Below are positions 47,283-58,424 of a stretch of 64,000 bases of DNA, piece by piece. The position numbers and the translations under genes were made by a program. Position 1 is the first letter of the stretch. The number at the start of each line of letters is the position of its first letter. The notes below the pieces were generated by a model. The model made no database searches and was not told where the DNA came from. It was given only the letters and a program-made list of their open reading frames with translations. The DNA is taken from positions 843,360 to 907,359 of the forward strand of contig BFEA01000390.1 of assembly GCA_003427395.1 (NCBI GenBank), given 5' to 3'. Origin of the DNA: Chara braunii. Taxonomy: Eukaryota > Streptophyta > Charophyceae > Charales > Characeae.

Positions 47283-48497
47283 TGTTATGACCCTGGCCAA
47301 TTTCGAGATACACATCCTCCCCAAATTACAATGCCATCCAATTGCAGAAAGAAATGAATGAACTTAAGAGGAGAGAGAGAGGATTAGAAGAAGGAGAAGA
47401 AGTAAGAAAGAAGAAGAAGAAGATGTACACCATCAAAGACAATGACAAGGCTCTTCTTCTTTGCCCAACAACCTCCTCCTCCTTATCTCCCTCTTCTCTT
47501 ATTCATACAAGAAATAATAATACAATGTTGAATGACTGGTCCAGAATCAATGTCTGAGTCCCTCTTCTACTGCACTCTCATAGGCCGAGGCTATGGCGGA
47601 CTACTAGGCCTTGCCCAGATGCCCAAAGGACAACCCAAAGCAGCTATGGCTGCTCTAGCTAAGGCCGCCATGCCCAACCCTGCCTTGAAGCTTCTTGGTG
47701 TGGCTCTCCCCGGCTGGGGACTCCTTGTTGCAGCGCCCACCAAGGTGATGAAGATGGCTGCCACCATAGCCAGGTAAGTACCACTGGCGCTCCTCCTTTC
47801 TTCCTCCTTCCTCCTCCTTCCTCCCTCATGTCCTGCTCCTTCCTCCCTAGCAGCGCTGCTCCAGCTTAGCGCTGCTCCAGCTTAGCGCTGCTCCAGCCAG
47901 CGCTCCTCCAGTGTGTCGCCAAACTTGCACACCGAAAAAGAGGCCGGGTCTTCCGCCCGCCCTGAAGATATAGCGACCTGCTTTGCCTCTTGGGCGGTGA
48001 ATTCCAGGCCGCTGGCCTTCCCAAGCAACCGGTACCTCCTCCTCTTTTGGAGGGAAATATCATTGCAGCCTCTGATATTGCCCCTACAGGCCCTAGACTC
48101 AGACTGGTACCCGGTAGACCTAGCCTACACTACCGGTCTCTAAAAACGCCACTTTTGTCTTCTTCTGCTCGGCCTTCGATACGTGCATATTCACCCCCCT
48201 GTCGGGTGCGGTACCGGCCTACCCCCTACTTGAGTGTTTTTTTCCCGCTGCAACCCTTCAAAGCCACGACCACAGGTAAGTACCGGCCCTGAGGGCCCAA
48301 CGAACGAACAAGTGCCCTGGCGGACCACACACACATTCATACCAACCAGCACTCAGACAGGCACAGTCACACGCACGCAAGCCAACCAGCACTTAGACAG
48401 ACACGCAGTCCAGCGAGCACACACACACACAGACTTAGCAGGTGGGAACTCATAAATCAGCGGTGTGTTTCAGTCCATGCTTGGACGGGTTATCACA
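47283..48497 (-). repeat. E2 5' LTR
   Basis: 1,215 bp, same family as 39293-40536. It contains a local triplication of agcgctgctccagc (about 47855-47900). The next bases are acccattaaaag. Confidence 0.92.
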
Positions 48498-48519
48498 ACC
48501 CATTAAAAGAAGTACAGTT

Positions 48520-49980
48520 AAAACCCTCAAAGAAACACGTCAAATCTCAGGGTTAAGGCATCAAGTTGAGGTACAAGTGCAAGCAAAGTTGTGTCGTGAG
48601 CCGACGAATCGACAATCAACCAACCGACCTGTTACCAAAAGATAACAGAAGACTATCCTCGTAGGTCTTCAAAACTAAGAAAATTTCGGCAACGCTTCCC
48701 GTAGGAAAAGTGTCTTTTCATAATTTATATGAGACTAAATATAAAACTCATAAATAACTCCGATTTCATAGAGTCAAATTTTGTTTAACTCCCCATAGGA
48801 AAAGTAGCTTTCCAAAATTTTATAAAGAGCCAATTAAAATAAATGATCCCAAAAAATTTGAGAACTTGAACTAAGTAAAATGAACCGACTCCTATAGCTC
48901 CAGCACGTGGCGAGCACTAATGGACTCCCTACTAAGCATAAAAAATAGACAGAATTTGAACAAAAGACAAAGCATTACTAACAAGCATGTCATGTCAACA
49001 ACTCTTTCAGCCAATTCAAGAAACAAGGGTCCGTTCATCCAAAGCTTTCATCTTCTGCTTGTCCTGATGCACAAGGACATGAGTCATGTATCTTATTTAG
49101 TTAATCTTTAACTTTCCAAGTTCTTCTCAGTCAACCCCATCCAATCACTACCACATTAGCCTGGACTTATTGTCACTAGGAAAAAAGTCCGACTTTTGTC
49201 GACAAGCGACCGGATCAATCGGGAGGACCTCAGATCCAGCCCCATTTCAAGCATTAAGCAAACGCACAAAGCGACCAGATCAGTCAGGAGGATCTCATCT
49301 CCAACCCCATTTCAATGTCTTGGGCAAACGAGCAAAGCGATCGGATCAATCAGAGGACCTCATCTCCAGCCCCATTTCAAAGTCTTATGCAAACAAGCAA
49401 AGCGACCAGATCAGTCACGAGGACCTCATCTCCAACCCCATTTCAATGTCTTAGGCAAACGAGCAAAGCAACCGGATCAGTGAGGAGGACCTCATCTCCA
49501 GCCCCATTTCAATGTCTTAGGCAAACAAGCAAAGAGACCGGATCAGTCAGGAGGACCAATATCTTAGGCAAACAAGCAAAGCAACCAGATTAGTCGGGAG
49601 GACCTCATTTCCAACCCCATTTCAATGTCACAGGCAAACAAGCAAAGCGATCGGATTAGCCAGGAGGACCTCATCTCCAACCCTATTTAAATGTCTTAGG
49701 CAAACAAGCAAAGCGACCAGACAATTCAGGATGACCTAATCTCCAATCCCATTTCATTGTCTTAGGCAAACAAGCAAAGCGACCAGATTAATCAGGAGGA
49801 CCTCATCTCCTGCCCCATTTCAATGTCCAAGGAAAACAAGCAAAGTGACTGGATCAGTCAGGAGGACCTCATCTCCAACCCCATTCAAATCATCGCAAGC
49901 AGACATCGTACCATTTCAAGCAAACTGAAATTAAACAATCATAGTAAATTTGCTCTGTTTCAGTTAAAGTCTTGAATTAA
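48520..49980 (+). repeat. copy C of the minisatellite-carrying dispersed repeat
   Basis: The left part carries three tttcggcaacgcttcccgtagg-type motifs and the block gcattactaacaagcatgtc...aactttccaagttcttctcagtc, matching copies A (reverse) and B. The array follows, then ccattcaaatcatcgcaag...gttaaagtcttgaattaaag. It breaks off at about 49980 against a gypsy fragment. No coding capacity. Confidence 0.75.
49200..49890 (+). repeat. 66-bp minisatellite array, about 10 units
   Basis: Same unit as in copy B (gcaaagcgaccagatcagtc...). Several units are shortened, for example near 49550, where a block is deleted. Confidence 0.88.
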
Positions 49981-50039
49981 AGCGCTGGCAACATTTCCTC
50001 CTCGGGCGTCGTAGGTTCAGTTGGGCAATCGATAACAAC

Positions 50040-50560
50040 CCATTGACCTACTACAAGCCACAAAACATGGTGAGCAGCACGATTGCCTGATGGGTGTACT
50101 TCATCGACCAATTCGACTTCACACCAAAGCATATTTCAGGTATCCAACCGAGCCGCGGATGCTCTCTCACGAAGATCAGATCTTTGCGCAACAATTCACC
50201 ACGTGTTCGACTTCAACAAACCTTCATCAGGACTTTGTGCATGCATACAAGTCGGATCCAGACTACGCCACTCTTTACTAGCAGCTTTCCTCAGATCACC
50301 TGCCGGCCGGCCACTCTCTCATCACCGACCGCTACTTGCTCCTTCATTTATCAGGCAAAGACTTACTATGCGTCCCACGAGAGTGTGGACTACGGACTCG
50401 CCTTCTCGGCGAGTACCACAACTCACGACTCGCCGACCACTTCGGAGTCAACTGTATAATCGCAAGACTTCGACAACGATTCCGTCTCGACCTTGCTACC
50501 GATGTCACCAGGTATTGCGAATCCTGCGAAGTTCGCCGGCGAAGCAGGCCTGTTTGGCGT
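50040..50560 (+). pseudogene. gypsy RNase H / integrase zinc-domain fragment
   Basis: Broken plus-strand frames carry FIDQFDFTPKHISG, ADALSRRSDL (RNase H/connection), an 'AYKSDPDYATLY' linker, DRYLLLHLSGKDLLCVPRE, then ARLRQRFRLDLATDVTRYCESC of the integrase zinc domain (H, H, C, C partly visible: YHNSRLADHFG and CESC). At least two frame changes occur between 50150 and 50300. No LTR is attached. It joins copy C of the minisatellite repeat at about 49980. This is a fragment of another gypsy family, possibly that of the element at 62840. Confidence 0.75.
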
Positions 50561-50729
50561 TTCGGCGCCAAGGCGCCAGACACCGGCACCATTCGGCATT
50601 GGCAAGAGCGGCCTCCAGCCGAACCAGCACTATATATAGCTGGACCGCCTAGGAGGCAGGTAGGCATTCTTCAGGTAATAGCAGGAGTAGTCTACGATAG
50701 CAGTAGGGTACCAGCGCCAACATAGCACA

Positions 50730-51000
50730 ACGTGCGCGAGAGAGAAAGAGAGGGAGAGGGGGGGGGGGGGGGGGCATTGCACTGGGCTATGGCGGAGGGT
50801 AGGGTACTTACCTGAGGACTCACCTGCCGGCGATAGCGCTCCAGCTTCATCGTCCGTGTGTCCGTACCTGCATCCAGGCGACACCTTTCGCATGTTATCC
50901 AACACACAGAGAGAGAGATCTTCTTCTTCTTCTTCTCCCTCCTCCAATCCATCACTCTTCTTCCTCTTCCCCTCCAACGCTCTGCCCTCTCCTCCGTCAG

Positions 51001-51038
<38 letters not shown>

Positions 51039-51177
51039 NNNNNNNNNNNNNNNNNNNNNNNNNNNNNNNNNNNNNNNNNNNNNNNNNNNNNNNNNNNNNN
51101 NNNNNNNNNNNNNNNNNNNNNNNNNNNNNNNNNNNNNNNNNNNNNNNNNNNNNNNNNNNNNNNNNNNNNNNNNNNNN

Positions 51178-51238
<61 letters not shown>

Positions 51239-51240
51239 AT
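50730..51240. repeat. simple repeats with assembly gap
   Basis: A G-run of 17 at 50758-50774, (TG)n at 51003-51038, 139 N at 51039-51177, and (GA)n at 51178-51235. Any frame through this region is an artefact. The G-run could form a quadruplex. Confidence 0.95.
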
Positions 51241-51249
51241 GACATTGAG

Positions 51250-52180
51250 ATTTGGTGACATTCGGATTCAGACTTGACATTTGGACAGAGACATCGTGGG
51301 CGACTATTTTTGGATCGGTATCAACGACATTTTCAGTTGGCGACATCTTTCCTTTCTCCCCCCCTTCATCTGTCCTCCCTCCTCATCAATGTATGCTAAG
51401 GCCTGGCGCCTCTTCTCTGTATGTCAGCGCCAGGTCTCCACACACACTGTGTAATGATGATGATGATGATGCTCAGTCTGTGTCGTGACATTGATTGGGT
51501 CTGATTATTGGTATTTCTGTCTTCCATTGTGCTATCCTTACTACATCTGTGCGCGGTCGGTTCTTCGGTCTGGTCTGCACCACATTGGTATGCGACATTG
51601 TGGGAGATAGGGAAGTTGAAGCGAGATGGCAAGATGAGGGGGATTTGTCAGATTTGACATTGGTCTTTAGTGGTGTACCTCTTATTTTTCTTCTTCTGTC
51701 TTTGCGAATTCCTCTTTCCAAGTGATTTCACTTCATTTGCAATTGAACCACATTGCCTTCCTTTGTGTCAATGCACTTCGAAATAGCCATAATCATAACC
51801 CCCCAAACCATCCTGAATCCATGCGACACCAGAAACACTCCTGCTTCAAGCACCCTGGCCTGCTCAGTCACCATGTCCTCTGAAAGCTACAGACCATAGG
51901 AGGCAGGAAGTTATCGTGGGTGTTTGCCATGGAAGGGGGTAGGAGGGGAGGCAGAGTGCATGCCACAAGTGACAACTTAAAGCCACGCCAGTGTAGGAGG
52001 TTACCACACACCTCTCCACGAAAAGTGAACTGGCATTCTCCTGCATTGACAAAGCTAAAAGCTGGCATGAGACTATTAAAAAAAAAAAAACAGAGAAAGG
52101 TGTGACCTGCCCGAGTGCCACTATGACATGAAGATCAGGTACATGCAGAAGCTGTATCCCATGACAAGTGAACCATAAGG
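51250..52180. other. no gene recognised
   Basis: Short frames on both strands (for example 51396-51721, minus) have no recognisable family. (GAT)n lies at 51452-51472 and an A-run at 52078-52090. It may be intronic or intergenic sequence of the gene suggested at 52531-52752. Confidence 0.45.
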
Positions 52181-52367
52181 ATGCTGTGTCAAGTAATTGA
52201 TAGTAAACTAGCGGCTCATGTTCACTTACAGAAGAGGATCCTGCACAGACTCTGCAGATTGAGGTATCAGCACGAGATTGTCAGCCGCAATTCTAACTCG
52301 TTGTCCTGCAAGGTCAAGATTGTCAGTCTCAGTGGGAGATTTATCTGCTGGACTGCGTACACTTACT

Positions 52368-52468
52368 GTGCAGTACACTATACGGCCCATCTCACACAAA
52401 AACACAATTGGCACCACTAACTGTGCAGTACACTATACATCACCCTTCTCTCACAAAAACACAATATG
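52368..52468. repeat. short tandem duplication
   Basis: ctgtgcagtacactatac followed by cacaaaaacacaat occurs twice, about 54 bp apart (52368 and 52422). It lies in the presumed intron of the dsRBD-like exon. Confidence 0.75.
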
Positions 52469-52530
52469 GCGCAAACATGAAGATGCAAAAAAAATCTTAA
52501 GTGTTTGCAAGTTAGCAACTTAACACGTAC

Positions 52531-52752
52531 CAGAGCTGCTGCAAGCTTTCTAGCCAGCTTCTTCTGACTGTTATCTACCTCCCCGAGGTTCTCCCCATCA
52601 ACAAGCACCTTCACCTTGCAGCGCCCGCCAGGCAATGGCTCCGAGACGAGTTCTCCGTGCTTAGCATGTGCTTGACAAAGCTCAAAGAACTGTGTCACAG
52701 GATGCAAACCCACCGTTTCTGGGGTCACCTCTGGAAGAAATTCTTTACAAAC
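52531..52752 (-). CDS. candidate host exon, double-stranded RNA-binding-domain-like
   Basis: A 222-bp (74-codon) open segment begins after a possible acceptor (atgatgcag, ending at 52753) and ends at CTG before the donor-like GTACGT (52530-52525). It encodes HPVTQFFELCQAHAKHGEL, then GRCKVKVLVDGENLGEVDNS, then QKKLARKLAAAL. The order helix, beta strands with V-x-V-x-V-D-G, and a final K-K-x-A-x-K-x-A-A-x-A-L helix is that of a dsRNA-binding domain. The gene cannot be named. A second possible exon with donor GTAAGT lies near 52231-52330, but its phase does not fit directly. This is the only segment in the window that looks like a conserved host protein. It could also be a captured fragment. 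Confidence 0.45.
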
Positions 52753-52769
52753 CTGCATCACCCATTGAT

Positions 52770-53277
52770 GATCAGAGAAACACAGCCAGAGTCAGTTGAT
52801 TTCCTCAGTAAGACCCATATGATGGCACGCAGGAAACCAGCGGAAGGTGATGCAGTCCGACATAGAAACTCAAGTATGGGCCATAATCAGAAAAATACGA
52901 CAACTGAGAAGCAGACATGCTATGGTGAAAAGCCTAGATCTGCTTTTTCAAAAAGACAATGGGCTTGAGGTTTCATCATTTGAACTGACCGGCCCTAGGC
53001 AATTCAGAATTGCAGTATTTTTAATATTTTATTTGTCTGCTTCCACGGAGTTCAAACACAGGTCTGGTCTGTATTTCAACAGTGCAGGGGTGTACAAACT
53101 GAGTTAGACCAGTTGGCACTTGGAAAGAAAAAATGAAAACAGATGCATTTCACTGAGGGAAAAATACTGAGGGGACAGTTAACAAGATGGTAAAGTTCTC
53201 TACGTCCCACATCACCAAGCACAGTCCATCAGGAGATTCAATCCCATATGGATGGCATCCCATCAAATGACACATGT
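52770..53277. other. left flank of E4, nothing recognised
   Basis: No gene is supported. CAAT at 53278-53281 is one copy of the E4 target duplication; the flank continues at 61848. Confidence 0.5.
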
Positions 53278-53281
53278 CAAT

Positions 53282-54385
53282 TGTGAGGAACAAGCCCTTG
53301 AGGGGCCCTATCAGACATCACATTGTCCTGGGCTAAGGCCCCCAGCAAGCTAAGTGCCCGCCCTAAGTGAAGGCGGGCCTGAATATTCGTCAAAGGCAAA
53401 ATTTGACAATTACATATGTGGGTATTCAGGCTCTCGCAGCACGCCAGTTGGTTGGGAAGCCGCGTGAGCCTCACATTGCTGCGTCATACAGTTGGCCCAG
53501 GCCTTGACAGTTGCGCCTGGGCACACATACACAAAGCAGGGCCGATACATTGGGAAGCAGGCCTTCGGCCTTTTCAAAAGCAGTAGTGCCAACGCACCTG
53601 CCTGGGAGCCCTGCAAAGATGCAGCAAACAGCCCAAGTCCGGAGACTCAGGCCATGCCTAACTGCAAAAGGGGCCCAGGCCCTCAACTGTAGTCTCGGGC
53701 CTGGGCGCAGGGTCTGGGACCCAACCGGAAGCTACTGGAAGCTTCCAGCCAGGCCACACGCAGCATCCAGGAGGCTGCCACTTCCACAAAAGGAAGGAAG
53801 CAGCCCAGGCCAGGCATTCTGGCCAGCGCTGGCAATGTGGAAGTGCTGCTGCGCTCTCGCTTGATGCTGCGCTGCTGTCAAGGGCGCTGACGGGGAGCGA
53901 GAGGTGAAGTGGGGCGCCGCAGGGCAGTGGGGCGCAGGCAGCCATAGCCGGGCTGCTGGGCGCCAGGGGGTACAGCAGATGATCAGGTGGTCTTCAGGGA
54001 AGGAGGCGCTGTGTGGGGTAATCAAGGTCTGATTGAGGGTGATGAGATACGTACCTGGTACATGAAGAGAGGTCCGCGATGGTGTTGGCAGTCATGTACA
54101 TTGGTCTTCGAGAGTCGAAGCGATCCTGTTGCGTGAACCAGCTGTAGGTAGGCTAGTCAGGTAGAGTAGGCTGGGCGCCGAGCGCCAGACAGGAGAGAGC
54201 GACTTTGGATACTGTGTTGGTGTCGCCTACAGGCTTGGACATTGGCTCATTACTTCATTGTATTGCTCTATATGGATGGTTTTCTCGGTGCATTTGTACT
54301 CTCTGCTTGGGACACGACTACTTGTTCAGCTGTGTGACTTCGCAACTTTGTTTTATGTATATCGCTCACACTCATATTCCTTGCA
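53282..54385 (+). repeat. E4 5' LTR
   Basis: 1,104 bp, TGTGAGGAACAAGCCC... to ...CATATTCCTTGCA. It contains gcccgccctaagtgaaggcgggc, a 7-bp perfect inverted repeat around ctaagtgaa (about 53356-53378), and a TATA-like ctatatgg near 54269. Confidence 0.92.
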
Positions 54386-54388
54386 ATT

Positions 54389-54404
54389 TGGTATCGGAGC
54401 TGGT
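54389..54404 (+). promoter_or_regulatory. E4 primer-binding site
   Basis: TGGTATCGGAGCTGG follows the LTR end (54385) after a three-base spacer. It has the same 12-base core as E1 and E2. Confidence 0.85.
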
Positions 54405-55655
54405 TGGTGATCGCCGCTTACCTGGCACCAGCGACATTGTGACTTGGTGCGCTGATGATGCTTCATGTGCAGTAAGGATACTTTGGCGCTGGTTGATTAG
54501 CGGGGCCTAGGTGGAGAGGCCGGCCGCTGGAAGGCTGTGGCGACAGCGGGTGTATGCATGATGATGAGAGTATGCTGACGTGGCATTTTGGCTGAGGTGG
54601 CACTGCATTGTGTTGTGGGTGGTACCGAGGCTAATGACCGGTCGTTGAAATGCACGTCGGCCCAATTGGTGAGAAATCTGTGGTTGGGGGCAGCTATCTC
54701 CAGGTACTTTGTTCCCATTCCTTATCTGCCCTCTCAATCTCTTCTTACCATGAGGAAGTGAGTCCAACTTGAGTGTCCTCTCTTTGGTGAGGAGTCGTGT
54801 GCGCTCTATCTTGAGAGACGACATTCTTCCCGGTGGCGCATCTGGCAGGAGAGGGCGGTGCCTCTGAAGGGCCCTGGTCGAAGCACGGATCACGGTCACC
54901 ATGCCAACCCATGGGTATTAGTACACGCAGGCCATGCTGCTTTGTCCGTTGAGGCTCTTTGCTGCGCTGATAGAAGGGGTGTGCGGACTGACCAGTCCTA
55001 CGTAGACACTCCCAGACTGTCTATGAACATTTCTGGTTGGGGTCTGAACGGTCCACTGACTGTGATCGTCGTCCTGATTGCGACGTTAAAGAATTCCTGA
55101 GGACTCTCGAGGACTGTCCTTAAATTGCCTCTTGATCAGCCAGATCAGTCAGACGTAAGGCTCGTTGCACGCGAGGGTAAATAAAGGGCAGGCTGGTCAT
55201 AAGCATACTTCTTGGGCACAGGGGTGGGCCGTGGTTGTACACCTTAGACACCGCAGCTTGATGATGCTCACAGGTACGTTGGATACAGGGGAAGGGGATT
55301 CCAATTGTGAACTCAATTGCTAATCACTATATTTTCCGTTGTGCATATATCTGCTCAGTGTAGTTTATTTTTATCTTGATTAGTTGGTTGACAGACTGCT
55401 AACACCTAACAAACAGCCTAGAGTAGGACTATAATCTACCATAGTCAGTTATCCTTGAAGCTTCTGTGCAGAACTAATCAAAGATAGAAGTAGACTACAT
55501 GTATACAGTTTGTGTAGGTGCTGTTGATACCGCTTGACTAGTAGTCTAGGTAACTCGCCGGACATTAATTATTTTATTTATTTCTAGAACCCGTCAGACG
55601 CATGGTGCGGTAGGTCCCAAAGAGGACATTAGTGCAGACAGCATCTGCCTAGTCC
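54405..55655 (+). other. E4 5' leader
   Basis: Homologous to the E3 leader (ctgtggttgggggcagcta at 54676, cacggtcaccatgccaaccc at 54891). No gene is supported. Confidence 0.75.
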
Positions 55656-57467
55656 ATGAGCGAATCAGACGATGGGGAGGATAGATCTGACGATAGGAGG
55701 CAGACCCGACGGGATACCGGTAGGATACCAATTGTGTTCCAGGTTCTTCTACCAGGAGACGAGAGAATGCTTAGGGCCAAGACAAGAGCCCGCAATCTAG
55801 AGACTGCGAGAGCAGCAGCAGCAGCGGCTGAACGTGCGTTAGCAGCAGCAGCAGCTAGCGCTGTAGCTATGGCTACCACGGCAGCAACTTCTGCTGCAAA
55901 CTCAACTGGTGAAGGGTTGGGCATGCCGACCAGTTCACAATCCATCTCCAGTACGTCCGCAACTGGCACTAGTTAGATGGCGGGCTCGCAGTTCAGCTCG
56001 CCGCCTCCACGCACCCGGGACCAGATGGAGCTCCAACAGGTTGAGAGGATTCGTTTAAGGCTAGAGGAGGAACTCAGACAGGCTCCTAAAAGAGAGAAAG
56101 AGATTAGAGATAGGAGTGTCAGACTAGAGGGTAGGGAGGCAGATAAGGCTGCGCTAGAGGGGTTAGATGACTCGACCCTTAGCAATAATGAAAAGATTAT
56201 GAAGGCGAGCATCCTGTCCATGCACGCATACATGGACAGTAAACTGGATACAATCCAGGACACCTTAGACCAGATCCTAAATGCCATGCACAAGGCAGGA
56301 ATCAGGCCAGCAGTCTTGCCGTCGCTGCCATTCTCGGCAACGACAGGCCCTAATGCCGCTCAGTCCGGACCACCGCCAAGTGGTACATCAGCAGCAGCCC
56401 TATCTCAGACTGTTGCTTCTTCATCTTCCGGTCCAGCGACTGGTGCTACACCAAAATCGCCACCTGTCTCACCAGCGGGACAGCAATTTCCTTGGTATCC
56501 CAAGACCCCCCTGAAACCACCTTCAACCTTCTCAGGAGACAAGAAGGACGAGGCTCTCAACACGTGGTTGAGAACGGTGCCAGTGTGGGTGAGGGCAAAG
56601 AGGACATTGGTAGAGGAGGAAGTGATTACTGTCGCGGTTCAGCAGCTCGCTGGCTTAATGGATTGGTAGGAACACGGGTGATTGGGCGCAGACCCACACC
56701 CTGGAGAGCTTTATGGACCTAGTTGAGGCTCGATGGCACAACCCTCAGCTGGCACAAATTGCCACTGATGCGCTTTTAAAGGTTATGCTAGAAAATACAA
56801 GTCAGTGCGAGAACTTACCACAACCGTAGAGCGCTTGATCGTGGTCCCAGGAGTGGAGTACAATCCACAGGTCTTATTGACCATGTTCTTGAGATGTCTT
56901 CCCACAGATATCAAGAACTTACTACCCATCGAGGCTCGCTTAGAGTATCACACCTTTGAGACATTCAGTAAAGAGGCCTTAGATTTAGAGGCTACGCTAG
57001 GTAGTGCTCAAACCCCTTTTACGGATGGGAGGAAAAAGAAAACTCCACAAAAATGGAAGAAGGGCAGTCGATTGATCATGGTTGATTCCGAAGGGAATCA
57101 AACTGAAATCGATGATGTTTCTGAACTTGTGGAGGGTGCAACGTTAGACGGCGAGGAGAGTGTTGAGGGTAACGATCTCGCCGCAGTGGTTAAGACTAAG
57201 GCAACAGGCCGCGGCAAGGGCGGTCAGCAAAGGAGTCAGGGGCAGGCCGCTAACCCAAACAAGATAGTTGCTTGGGTTAGAGCAGACTTGGATCAGGAAG
57301 TGTGGCGAGATCGTTGGTCGGGAGGTGCTTGCATAAACTGTGGCGAGTACGGCCATACACAGTTTAAATGCAAGAACCCGAAGGTCTCGCAGAAGATCCC
57401 TCCTAAGGGTGGGTTTCCTTCTTCTCAGTCTGGGGCCTCTACGAGCTCCAGCTCGGGAAACACTTAG
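55656..57467 (+). pseudogene. E4 gag
   Basis: Starts at ATG 55656 (MSESDDGEDRSDD), with a charged then Ala-rich N-terminus (AAAAAERALAAAAASA), TAG at 55974-55976, and a coiled coil (QQVERIRLRLEEELRQAPKREKE). The gag core begins at FSGDKKDEALNTWLRTVPVWV. Near 56640-56680 bases are lost and the frame changes (GSAARWLNGLV appears in another frame). From 56805 it is open again: TTVERLIVVPGVEYNPQ, FLRCLPTDIK, a basic tail, the knuckle CINCGEYGHTQFKC (about 57331-57372), ending at TAG 57465-57467. The overall layout equals E3 gag. Gag would bind element RNA in particles; this copy is broken. Confidence 0.88.
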
Positions 57468-57601
57468 GGCCGGTAGAAGATGTAGTTGCTTCTACTCTCG
57501 TTGAAGCGGGTGATGTACCCTCCCCGTTTCAAGAGTTAGCCGAAGCTATCGACTCATTAGTCACCCCGCACACGCATCCGGACCCAACTATACTCTGTAT
57601 A

Positions 57602-58424
57602 TTGGATGTGCCTGAAGCCTTAGAGGACCTTCAAGGTGAGTGGTCGGCAAGGGACCCTTGTGAGTCATGGGTGGCACTGAGTAGAGGTCCTAGAGGGGAG
57701 CACTTCGTTGTGGAAGTTGGTGTGGGTGGTCGCAAGTGCGGCGCCTTCGTAGACATTGGCTCCATGCGAAACTTCATAGGTCGCGACTGCGTTGACAGAT
57801 TGTGCCTAAAGGACCAGGTGCAGCGCCTTAGTAGACCGGTAGCATCTACTTTGGCCAACAAAGAGCGCATGATGGTGGAGGACAGCGTTAAAGATGTAGT
57901 CGTAGACAGGGAGGTTGTCCATGCCATAGAGATCATCCCAGGTAGCAAGACACCTAAAGGGAGAATCTATAGGATGACTCCGACCGAGTTGGACGAGCTT
58001 CATCGGCACCTGAAAGAGCTTACAGAAAAGGGTTGGGTACGGCCTAGCACTTCCCCCTTTGGCTCGCCAATTCTTTTTGTTCCAAAGAAACGGGGAACAC
58101 TAAGGATGTGCATTGATTATAGAGGCCTCAATGCCATCACTGTTAAGAACGCAGAGCCTCTACCACGCATCGACAACCTATTGGATAGGGTGCAGGGATG
58201 TAAGTACTATACAAAGATAGACTTAAAATCCGGCTACCATCAGATTGCCATAAGACCAGAGGACCAAAACAAAACCGCATTTCAGACCACGTACGATTTG
58301 TATGAGTTTGTGGTGATGCCCTTTGGCCTTTGCAATGCGCCAGGTACATTCCAGCACGCCATGAATAAGATCTTCCATGACTACTTAGATAAGTTCATTG
58401 TCGTGTACCTCGACGATATACGTT
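57602..58424 (+). pseudogene. E4 protease remnant fused in frame to reverse transcriptase
   Basis: The protease begins normally ([21 protein letters not shown]), with DIGS at the active site (from 57752) in place of D-[ST]-G-[AS]. After [13 protein letters not shown] it jumps straight to [21 protein letters not shown]. The second half of protease, about 100 residues in E3, is missing without loss of frame. RT follows: [69 protein letters not shown] and the catalytic VVYLDDI, where a deletion (about 58420) shifts the frame. The fusion is probably a deletion scar. Confidence 0.9.

Larger units (their letters stand above)
39293..48497 (-). mobile_element. E2: full-length Ty3/gypsy LTR retrotransposon, degenerate
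   Basis: 9,205 bp on the minus strand: 5' LTR 47283-48497, PBS 47264-47281, leader, gag 45964-44411, protease, RT, RNase H, integrase, polypurine tract 40537-40550 and 3' LTR 39293-40536. LTRs begin TG and end CA, with TGTTATGA at one end and TTATCACA at the other. No target duplication is visible (flanks ATAA and ACCC). From 44047 to 40787 pol is one frame broken by only five stop codons. The protein sequence is clearly a different family from E1, E3 and E4. Confidence 0.9.

Noticed and set aside
50630-51346. Frames across 51004-51250.
   Set aside because: They consist of TG and GA dinucleotide repeats and an N gap.
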